The translations under genes were made by a program, and so were the position numbers. A stretch of 22,261 nucleotides of DNA from a bacterium. GTDB taxonomy: Bacteria > Patescibacteriota > Patescibacteriia > Patescibacteriales > Patescibacteriaceae. Positions within the stretch are counted from its first letter, which is position 1, and each line of letters begins with the position of its first letter. The notes under the pieces were generated by a model. That model saw nothing but the letters and a program-made list of their open reading frames with translations, made no database searches and was not told where the DNA came from. Below are positions 7,471-13,415 of this stretch, piece after piece. The stretch lies in the NCBI GenBank assembly GCA_021818075.1, contig JAKAFD010000009.1, positions 1 through 22,261 on the forward strand, given 5' to 3'.

Positions 7471-8322
7471 TTATTTCAAAATATCCGACAGTACTTGATT
7501 GACATAATCCAGCGGTCCGTCGCCGGTAATGATAATATCAAAGTTGGCCTTAAATTGCGGCAGATTGGCCTCCACCCGGGCATTAAGCAAGCCGACGGTA
7601 ATTAGTTGCCGGCAAGTAAAGCCGCTTACCATGCCTAAATCACCCAATGAATCGCCCAAGAGCAGTACATTAGGGCGGTTGGTTATTTGCTCAAAAAAAG
7701 GAAAACTATTTAAAACGGTTTCGTCCTTGTTGTAAGAGGTGATAATTGGTTGGCGCACCCTCAAGGCGTGTCCCTGGTCGTCCCAGTCAAAAGCATTAGC
7801 GGCGATATAGACATTATCATCAAGACAGTTTTCTCTGGTCAAAAAAATTTTAATTGACTCTTCGCCCAGGCCGGTAGCTGACATGATCACCAGAGGAATA
7901 TGATGCGCACCCAAAGTTTTAATAAATTGCGCCGCGCCGGCGCGCAGTCCGATGAGCCGCGAAGCGCAAGCCTGTTTGATGTCGTCTAAGGATAAATGAG
8001 ACTTGATTAATAAATCAAAATGCAGCGTCCACCATTCATTCATAGCCGCTTTTTTATCAGCCGGAGAGACAGCCGGATCGGTTTCAATCGCCCGATATTT
8101 TTGGGCCAAGGCCTGCGCTTTATCGCCATAATCCGGCGTCAGGTAGTGACCGTCATAGAGCACGGAAATAATTGACGGCGTTTCTTGGCCGTTAATCAGG
8201 CCGCAGGTCAGGGTGCGGTCAAAGTCAGTTAAAACATGCAGCTGGTCAGCGCCGTCGGCGCGCATAGCCGCTATGGTCTGCGTTAGTCGCTCGCGATGGG
8301 GAATAATAATTTCGCTAGGCAT
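7471..8322 (-). CDS. Pyrimidine 5'-nucleotidase, UMPH-1/cN-III-like HAD phosphatase
   Basis: 283 residues, close to the roughly 290-300 usual for the family. HAD motif I is TDFDRTLT (Asp33 nucleophile, Asp35), motif II is the Ser of VIMSAT (148), motif III Lys is in YNKDE (199), and motif IV is GDSLGDLGM (Asp224, Asp228). Outside the HAD motifs it retains features I associate with UMPH-1 (PF05822): YRAIETDPAVSP, EWWTLHFDLL, and VGLLNARVE. The family removes 5'-phosphate from UMP/CMP-type nucleotides in the cytoplasm and is best known from animals and plants. It lies after tRNA-Glu in the def-fmt direction and ends at its own terminator. Substrate is inferred from family only. Confidence 0.85.
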   Translation of the reverse strand: MPSEIIIPHRERLTQTIAAMRADGADQLHVLTDFDRTLTCGLINGQETPSIISVLYDGHYLTPDYGDKAQALAQKYRAIETDPAVSPADKKAAMNEWWTLHFDLLIKSHLSLDDIKQACASRLIGLRAGAAQFIKTLGAHHIPLVIMSATGLGEESIKIFLTRENCLDDNVYIAANAFDWDDQGHALRVRQPIITSYNKDETVLNSFPFFEQITNRPNVLLLGDSLGDLGMVSGFTCRQLITVGLLNARVEANLPQFKANFDIIITGDGPLDYVNQVLSDILK

Positions 8323-8329
8323 AAAAAAG

Positions 8330-8401
8330 TAGCCCGTAGGAGAATCGAACTCCTATTACCAGGATGAGAACCTGGCGTCCTAGCCGTTAGACGAACGGGC
8401 C
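8330..8401 (-). tRNA. tRNA-Glu (anticodon CTC)
   Basis: 72 bases. Acceptor stem GGCCCGT with ACGGGCT (first pair G-U), a D arm with AACGGCTA, anticodon stem CCAGG/CCTGG with loop TTCTCAT giving CTC, and a T arm AGGAG-TTCGATT-CTCCT. Discriminator base is A and the CCA end is not encoded. It reads GAG. It sits between fmt and the nucleotidase gene in the same direction, so it may be processed from a shared transcript. Confidence 0.97.
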
Positions 8402-8447
8402 AAATTGATTTTTAGAATAAATTATTTTTGGCTAACTGTCAATGATT

Positions 8448-9380
8448 TTAGCCTAAAACCGCGCCGATGTCGGCTTGATAGCCGCGGATAAAATCGGCGC
8501 TCGCCACAGTATTCTTGCCCTCCAATTGCAAAGCCTTAATTAACAGCGCATCCTGACCGCATTGCACCGCCAGTTCTTTGTTGTAGATAAAAGTTTTGCC
8601 CGGTTTGTAGGTGTTAACATCAAGCGGCTCGGGCGCGACCGCCAAAATTTTCAATTGTTTGCCTTTAAGCCAGGTCCAAGCTGACGGCCAGGGGATAAAA
8701 GCGCGCACTTGCCGTTCAATGGCGGCGGCCGGTTGGCTCCAATCAATCAAGCCGTCTTGCTTAGTAAACATTTTAATATAGCTGGCCTGGGTATCGTCTT
8801 GCGCCTGGGGCTTAATTTGGCCTTTAATATATTTTTTAATGGTGGTGTCCAGCATTTTGGCGCCCAGTTCAGCTAATTTAGCCGAAAGCGTGGTAGTGGT
8901 TTCCCCATCTTTAATAGCGATTGTTTGCTGGGCTAAAATCGGGCCGGTGTCTAAAGTTTTATCCATCAACATAATGGTTACGCCCGTGGCGGTATCACCG
9001 TTTAAAATGGCGGCTTGCACCGGCGAAGCGCCGCGATACTTAGGTAAGAGCGAAGGGTGGATATTAATGCAGCCGTATTTGGGCAATTTAAGAATATCTT
9101 CGGGGATAATTTGCGCGTAGGCGGCCACCACCAGCACATCCGGGGCGAGCGCGCGCAGATTATCCAGTACCTGAATGATTTTTTGCGGCTGCCAGACTTC
9201 CAGTTTGTCTTCTATGGCCAGCTGCTTAACCGGCGGGGGGGTGGGGATTAGTTTGCGGCCCGATGGCATATCAGGCTGGGTGATAACCGCTTTGACGGAA
9301 AAATCAATATCCCGCACCAGCGCTTTTAACGCCGGCAGAGCAAATTCAGGCGTGCCGATAAAGACGGTTTTAATACTCAT
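8448..9380 (-). CDS. fmt: Methionyl-tRNA formyltransferase
   Basis: 310 residues, normal for the family. It transfers a formyl group from 10-formyl-tetrahydrofolate to initiator Met-tRNA in the cytoplasm. The N-terminal Rossmann-type catalytic domain carries FIGTPEFALP at 8-17, the catalytic Asn106 and His108 in NIHPSLLPKYRGASP, and Asp144 in the LDTGPIL region. The C-terminal OB-fold-like domain (about 205-305) includes FIPWPSAWT. Its ATG overlaps the def stop as ATGA, so the two are translationally coupled; formylation and deformylation enzymes are commonly paired this way. Confidence 0.98.
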   Translation of the reverse strand: MSIKTVFIGTPEFALPALKALVRDIDFSVKAVITQPDMPSGRKLIPTPPPVKQLAIEDKLEVWQPQKIIQVLDNLRALAPDVLVVAAYAQIIPEDILKLPKYGCINIHPSLLPKYRGASPVQAAILNGDTATGVTIMLMDKTLDTGPILAQQTIAIKDGETTTTLSAKLAELGAKMLDTTIKKYIKGQIKPQAQDDTQASYIKMFTKQDGLIDWSQPAAAIERQVRAFIPWPSAWTWLKGKQLKILAVAPEPLDVNTYKPGKTFIYNKELAVQCGQDALLIKALQLEGKNTVASADFIRGYQADIGAVLG

Positions 9381-9850
9381 AATTCGTGCGCTTCGTGAAT
9401 ATCCTTAGCCTTATCAATAAATAAAATGCCGTCCAAGTGGTCAATTTCGTGCTGAATGACGCGCGCCAGCAGGCCCCTAGCTTCAAGCCGTTTATTTTTT
9501 CCGTCCACGGTCAAAAACTGGCAGCGAATTTTTTTGTGGCGTTTTACCCGGCCGAAAGTATTAGGCACGGATAAACAGCCCTCTTCATCCCATTCTTTGG
9601 TCAGGGATTTGGAAGTAATGACCGGATTAATCAGCGTTAACACGCCGTCTTTGGTGTTGACCACAATTAAGCGGACGCTGTGGCCGACTTGCGGCGCTGC
9701 CAAACCAATACCGTCTTTAGTCAGCATAGTTTCGGCCATGTCGTCGGCCAGCGCCTGAAAATCACCGGCTCGGACATCTTGCTCATCCGCCGCCTGGCAG
9801 ACGCGCCGCAAGACCGGGTTAGGATTGGTTAATATCTTTAATATTGACAT
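9377..9850 (-). CDS. def: Peptide deformylase
   Basis: 157 residues. It removes the N-formyl group from new proteins using a metal ion. All three family motifs are present: GIGLAAPQVG (47-56), EGCLS (90-94, Cys92 metal ligand) and HEIDHLDG (134-141, His134, Glu135, His138). The gene is first of the minus-strand block and overlaps fmt by four bases (ATGA). A TATAAT at 9886-9891 on the minus strand is a plausible -10, giving a leader of about 28 bases. No Shine-Dalgarno site is obvious. Confidence 0.98.
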   Translation of the reverse strand: MSILKILTNPNPVLRRVCQAADEQDVRAGDFQALADDMAETMLTKDGIGLAAPQVGHSVRLIVVNTKDGVLTLINPVITSKSLTKEWDEEGCLSVPNTFGRVKRHKKIRCQFLTVDGKNKRLEARGLLARVIQHEIDHLDGILFIDKAKDIHEAHEL

Positions 9851-9877
9851 AAAATATTATTTATAGTTAACTAAAAG

Positions 9878-9891
9878 TATAGTACATTATA
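9878..9891. promoter_or_regulatory. Divergent promoter region between def and the 9927 gene
   Basis: On the minus strand TATAAT at 9886-9891 points at def. On the plus strand TATAGT at 9878-9883 points at the small gene at 9927. The two -10 candidates overlap in a partly symmetric stretch. No good -35 is visible for either, so the call is tentative. Confidence 0.4.
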
Positions 9892-9926
9892 ACTAGTTTT
9901 AAAGAAAAAATCAAGGAGTTTAGGAG

Positions 9927-10163
9927 ATGATCGAAAACGGCAGTGCGGTTACGGGGCTGCCAGACGGCAGGTATAAGGTATGGGGAGTTAAACACGACTC
10001 CGGCAGCAACCATTACCTGTTGACTGACGAGGCTAAAAATATTTTTTATTTTTACGATGCAGATAAGGCTTTCCGCCTTATTTTTTTGCCTTTACACTCG
10101 GTTTTTGAAAAAAGGACCGAAGCGCAACAAGTAACCATAACTATTATCAGACAAGAATTTTAA
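9927..10163 (+). CDS. Small protein of unknown function (78 aa)
   Basis: 78 residues, no signal peptide or membrane segment, mixed beta-rich pattern with aromatic residues (VWGVKHD, IFYFYDADK). A strong Shine-Dalgarno site AAGGAG (9913-9918) lies 8 bases before the ATG and an intrinsic terminator follows the stop, so this is a well-formed single-gene unit. I do not recognise the family. The start MIENGSAVTGLPDG and the alternating pattern suggest a small beta-barrel such as an SH3-like fold, but that is a guess. Confidence 0.75.
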   Translation: MIENGSAVTGLPDGRYKVWGVKHDSGSNHYLLTDEAKNIFYFYDADKAFRLIFLPLHSVFEKRTEAQQVTITIIRQEF

Positions 10164-10167
10164 TATT

Positions 10168-10191
10168 AAAAGGGCAAAACGCCCTTTTTTT
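10168..10191 (+). terminator. Intrinsic terminator
   Basis: A-rich arm and GGGC pair with GCCC and TTTT around a 5-base loop, followed by T7. It begins 4 bases past the stop of the 78-residue gene. Confidence 0.88.
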
Positions 10192-10203
10192 ATTTGCCGG
10201 CTT

Positions 10204-10212
10204 TGTTATAAT
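10204..10212 (+). promoter_or_regulatory. Extended -10 promoter giving a leaderless transcript
   Basis: TGTTATAAT, an extended -10, ends only 6 bases before the ATG at 10219. The expected start of transcription is therefore at or next to the A of ATG. No consensus -35 is seen because the region overlaps the previous terminator. Confidence 0.6.
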
Positions 10213-10218
10213 GGGGCT

Positions 10219-10479
10219 ATGGAACAAGAATTTTCATCACTTGGCGAAATTTTTAAAAACGCCAAACCGACAAAAAAACCTCCGGCTTATCCCTGGCAGG
10301 ATTTGGCTTTGGAAGTAATTAAAATTTTACATATCCCCGACGACAAACGCAACGCCGTCTTTAAAGTTTGCAAACAACACAACCGTGAACAAATTTTACG
10401 CGCCCTTAATGATACCAAGGAACTGGCCGGAGGCGATAGCTGGAAATATTTTTTTAAAATTTTAGGCGGTAAAAAATGA
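10219..10479 (+). CDS. Small conserved-type hypothetical protein (86 aa)
   Basis: 86 residues, charged and mostly helical by composition, with no signal or membrane segment. The C-terminal half has the pattern VFKVCKQHN, ALNDTKEL and WKYFFKIL, which I recall seeing in small uncharacterised Parcubacteria proteins; this is memory, not a search. The likely promoter abuts the ATG and the transcript may lack a leader. The stop lies 2 bases from the end of the convergent LigB-like gene, with no terminator visible between them. Confidence 0.75.
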   Translation: MEQEFSSLGEIFKNAKPTKKPPAYPWQDLALEVIKILHIPDDKRNAVFKVCKQHNREQILRALNDTKELAGGDSWKYFFKILGGKK

Positions 10480-10481
10480 AC

Positions 10482-11270
10482 TTAGACCCCAAATTCGCAG
10501 ACTAACAAGCCAACGCCGAACGGATGCTCGTAAGACAATTGCCGCGGCGTTTGTTTTATACCGTCCACCGCGCCCAAGAGAATAGCCAGGGAGTTTAAAC
10601 CAAGTTCTTTAACTTCCTGCCGCGTCTTATGGTCGGTCTGCAAAATGTCAGCGGTTTGGCCGTTGAGCAATTCTTTGATAATTTTTTTGTCCCAGCCGCG
10701 CGCCAGGGGCGAGTAGCCGGCCGGCGAAACTTTGCTTAACCGCTGCGACAAACTGCCGGAAGCGATCAGAGCGATTTTCTGGGGAGAGATTTCCAGTTCG
10801 CGCCTTAAGGCCTGGCCGAAAGCGAATAAACTGCTTAATTTACCGTCTGCCGGATAAAGCGGCAGAATTTTTATTTTAGGCAATTTTTGTTTAATGAAAA
10901 ATAAGGGCACGGCCGAACCGTAATCCAATTCCTTAACGCTGGTCAGTTGCAGGTGGTACTTGTCGCCTAAAGCATTTTTCAGCTCCTGCGCCAGTTCAAT
11001 ATCGCCCCGCGCCTTAAAGTTGGTGGCTAAATCGCCGAAAGCCTCAAAACGGCAATCAAACTCCGGTTCCACATTAATCGTAAAAGCGCCGGGTTGCATC
11101 AGGCCCAAAGGCGAAATCACCACGACGGTGGTGATTTTTTTTTCGGCCAAACTTTTCGTTAATTTTTCGTAAGCCGCGATAGTTAGCGCCAACGACTGTA
11201 AATTACTTTTGCCGACTGCCGGTAAGAGCAGGGGAGAATGAGGCGCAAAAGCGGCTAAACTTAAAGACAT
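10482..11270 (-). CDS. LigB/Memo-like extradiol dioxygenase family protein, probably catalytically inactive
   Basis: 262 residues, usual for class III extradiol dioxygenase (LigB) domain proteins that are often annotated with AMMECR1/Memo systems. Family landmarks are recognisable: APHSPLLLPAVG at 9-20, VISPLG at 51-56, LDYGSAVPLFF at 115-125, IASGSLSQRL at 169-178 and PFGVGLLV near the C-terminus. The usual forms of these motifs are PHPPLL, SPHG, LDHG and SGDLSHRL. Only the first His (11) survives: Leu55, Tyr117 and Gln176 replace the expected His residues, and Ser173 replaces Asp. The protein therefore probably cannot bind the iron or act as a dioxygenase. It starts 9 bases after the lysozyme-like gene and is likely cotranscribed with it. 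Confidence 0.8.
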   Translation of the reverse strand: MSLSLAAFAPHSPLLLPAVGKSNLQSLALTIAAYEKLTKSLAEKKITTVVVISPLGLMQPGAFTINVEPEFDCRFEAFGDLATNFKARGDIELAQELKNALGDKYHLQLTSVKELDYGSAVPLFFIKQKLPKIKILPLYPADGKLSSLFAFGQALRRELEISPQKIALIASGSLSQRLSKVSPAGYSPLARGWDKKIIKELLNGQTADILQTDHKTRQEVKELGLNSLAILLGAVDGIKQTPRQLSYEHPFGVGLLVCEFGV

Positions 11271-11279
11271 AAATCAAGC

Positions 11280-12716
11280 TTAGATATTAGGGGTGCTGGT
11301 GGCGGTAGAGCGAGCAGCCTCCGGTTTAAGATTCTCGCCTATAGTATAAAGCATAAAAACATCGGAGCTAACAGTGGTAATATTAGTCCATTTATAACCC
11401 AGAGCTTCAAAGTCAGCCACGGACACGATTGGTCTTAAAGTCAGTCCCTCCACCACATAATTCATAAAGCCGCCGTCCAAGCGCAGTAATTCGCCGCTGT
11501 CAAACCGAACCGGAGAGATAGTTTGATACTTGGCCAAAGTTTGGGCGGTGGCCAGGATCGGCCGCTTGTTTTTAAATCTGGTTTTTAAGAAAATCGGGTC
11601 AATTACCGGCGCTTTAGTGCCGGCCTCCACCCAATAAATATCGCCGGTGGTTTTATCTTTAAGCAGCGCGCCGGTGGGGTAAACATCGCTAACGGTAATC
11701 GGCGCGCCTTCCTGGTAAGAGTCAATGTCAGCCGCCGCTACGCTAATCACTTCCTCCGGATTATAACCGATTTTTTTGAAAGCTTCGTTAGAAGCGAATA
11801 AACGGCGCTGGTCGCCGACTAAGAGATATAATTTTTTATCGGGCGTCTTAACAATGGCGTATTGGGGAAATTTAAGCGGCGCGCCCAGTGCATATTTATC
11901 CAAATCACTTTTTTGGATTTGAATGATTTTTTTCACGTCAAAGCGTGAGATTAAAGCGCCACGCGTCAGAAAGGGTCGCTTTTTGTTATTTTGAATCAGC
12001 CAAACGCCCGGTTCGCCCTTAACCTGTAGCAAGGTGCCGTCCGGATAACCGTCGCGTTTAAAATATTTTTGCCACAATTTCCAAAAGTTATAATTGCCGT
12101 TATAAACATGAGGCGTATAATTATAAAGCGCGGCCGTAGCTTTGTTGATTGGCGTGACCGTGACCGCATCCTGCGTTATTACGCCATAAGGATTGGAAAA
12201 AACATAACTTTGCCCGACTTGGTATTTATAGAGTTGGGGATTTTCCAAATAATCTCTGAATTGCAGCGAGGCGCTGTTGATTTGTTTATAAAAACCGCGC
12301 CAGCGTTCATTACAGCCGCCGCCGTCCGGACAGCCGTAGCCGGTGGCCCAGTCCAGAGCGCTCGGTTGGGGCGAAGGGTCTTCCACTAAGCCTTGTTCTT
12401 TTTGCAATAAGACTAAAATAAAGCGAGGATTAACGCGGTTGGTTAAAGCCACCTGAAAAATAGCATCGGCGGCTTTGAGGGTCACGCCGTTATTATCCAC
12501 GCAGGTATAATTGGCTAAATAGCTGCCCTTAGCTGTCAAGAAACTTTGAATTTCCGCGGCGGTCATAGTGCCGAAATTGAGAATATCGTCTTCGTCGGTG
12601 ATGTAGTGGGGATTAAAAGCCGGGTCCGCTTCTTGTGCTTGAGCAATATTATTTTTGGCTAAAGTTAAACAAAAAATAATAAAAAACAAAAAAGCTAATT
12701 GAGCAATTTTTTTCAT
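11280..12716 (-). CDS. Secreted lysozyme-like hydrolase with tandem C-terminal repeats
   Basis: 478 residues. Signal peptide (1-27, ending AQA). The N-terminal domain (about 35-220) matches the lysozyme-fold secreted proteins known from Gram-positive bacteria by FILVLLQKEQGLVED (Glu107 a candidate catalytic acid), TGYGCPDGGGC (Cys129, Cys135, likely disulfides) and ALYNYTPHVYNGNYNFW. The C-terminal half (about 223-460) is four degenerate repeats of roughly 55-60 residues, each of the type YPDGTLL, then xVWLI, xKRPF, a Phe-Asp stretch and ending in xGAP. They look like small beta units for wall or polysaccharide binding. The likely role is peptidoglycan or glycan cleavage outside the cell, by homology of layout. 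An extended -10 precedes it and no Shine-Dalgarno site is clear. Confidence 0.82.
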   Translation of the reverse strand: MKKIAQLAFLFFIIFCLTLAKNNIAQAQEADPAFNPHYITDEDDILNFGTMTAAEIQSFLTAKGSYLANYTCVDNNGVTLKAADAIFQVALTNRVNPRFILVLLQKEQGLVEDPSPQPSALDWATGYGCPDGGGCNERWRGFYKQINSASLQFRDYLENPQLYKYQVGQSYVFSNPYGVITQDAVTVTPINKATAALYNYTPHVYNGNYNFWKLWQKYFKRDGYPDGTLLQVKGEPGVWLIQNNKKRPFLTRGALISRFDVKKIIQIQKSDLDKYALGAPLKFPQYAIVKTPDKKLYLLVGDQRRLFASNEAFKKIGYNPEEVISVAAADIDSYQEGAPITVSDVYPTGALLKDKTTGDIYWVEAGTKAPVIDPIFLKTRFKNKRPILATAQTLAKYQTISPVRFDSGELLRLDGGFMNYVVEGLTLRPIVSVADFEALGYKWTNITTVSSDVFMLYTIGENLKPEAARSTATSTPNI

Positions 12717-12740
12717 ATTTTCTTAGAATTTTACCTTCGC

Positions 12741-12749
12741 ATTATAGCA
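12741..12749 (-). promoter_or_regulatory. Extended -10 promoter for lysozyme-like gene
   Basis: Minus strand TGCTATAAT at 12741-12749, a consensus -10 with TGn extension. No good -35 is apparent. The predicted start lies near 12734, about 18 bases ahead of the ATG. Confidence 0.65.
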
Positions 12750-12783
12750 CATATCAGCTTAATAATAAAATAGTTCGCAAGTA

Positions 12784-12812
12784 TTGACATTTCTAAAAAA
12801 AGGTGTTAAAAT
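12784..12812 (+). promoter_or_regulatory. Sigma-70 promoter for the 12858 gene
   Basis: TTGACA (12784-12789), a 17-base spacer and TAAAAT (12807-12812). The leader would be about 39 bases. It is divergent from the lysozyme-like gene's promoter. Confidence 0.85.
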
Positions 12813-12857
12813 TATAAAAAATAATAAATTGTTCGTTTAATTTATCGGAGATTAGTA

Positions 12858-13376
12858 GTGCGAGACAACAGTAAAAGCATCATTAAAATCAGCCAAGCGG
12901 TTAAAAATATTGAGCCGCCATTATCAACAGAAGATTATCTATTGATTGATGAGGCCTATGTCAAATCTTTGGGCAAATATTTTGCTTGTCTGAAAAAAAA
13001 CAAACCGGAACTGGCTGATTTTTTCATTAAGGAAAAAAATTCCGACCGAGTTTTGTATATGGTAGCTTGGCTGCAATTTTTTAAAGAGCTGATTAAGCAT
13101 GAAGTGGATTTTAAACATTTAGGCTTATCGCAAAAAATTGAGTGCGGCTTGTTGGGGAATTTTTTGGAAAAAGTGATGATTTCTCGGGGGGTTGATGCGG
13201 TGCTGGTAGTTAAAAATAAAACCTACGCCCGTCGTGTCGCCAACATTATCAGAAAAAAATTCCGCTACCCTTGGAATGATAAACGCTATCCGCAAAATGT
13301 GGATGTCAAGAAAGTTATTGCCGATGACCGCTATGCAAGCGTTATCGCTAAAAAAATCATCAGTCGTCAGCCATAA
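12858..13376 (+). CDS. Protein of unknown function (172 aa), GTG start
   Basis: 172 residues from GTG 12858, supported by GGAG (12847-12850) 7 bases upstream and a consensus promoter 46 bases before the start. The product is soluble, charged and mostly helical with no signal or membrane segment. The C-terminal third is strongly basic (KTYARRVANIIRKKF and a terminal KKIISRQP), so nucleic-acid binding is possible. I do not recognise the family. A bidirectional terminator follows the stop, making this a monocistronic unit. Confidence 0.8.
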   Translation: MRDNSKSIIKISQAVKNIEPPLSTEDYLLIDEAYVKSLGKYFACLKKNKPELADFFIKEKNSDRVLYMVAWLQFFKELIKHEVDFKHLGLSQKIECGLLGNFLEKVMISRGVDAVLVVKNKTYARRVANIIRKKFRYPWNDKRYPQNVDVKKVIADDRYASVIAKKIISRQP

Positions 13377-13380
13377 TAGC

Positions 13381-13408
13381 AAAAGCCGCCCTTTTAAGGA
13401 CGGCTTTT
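13381..13408. terminator. Bidirectional intrinsic terminator
   Basis: AAAAGCCG pairs with CGGCTTTT, with one mismatch and two further G-C pairs around a TTTTAA loop. T-rich tails exist in both directions. It ends the 172-residue gene and clpB, which converge here. Confidence 0.88.
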
Positions 13409-13415
13409 TTCTTTT

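Noticed and set aside
9456..9758. Plus-strand frame antisense to def
   Set aside because: It lies across the conserved deformylase motifs on the other strand and has no independent support.
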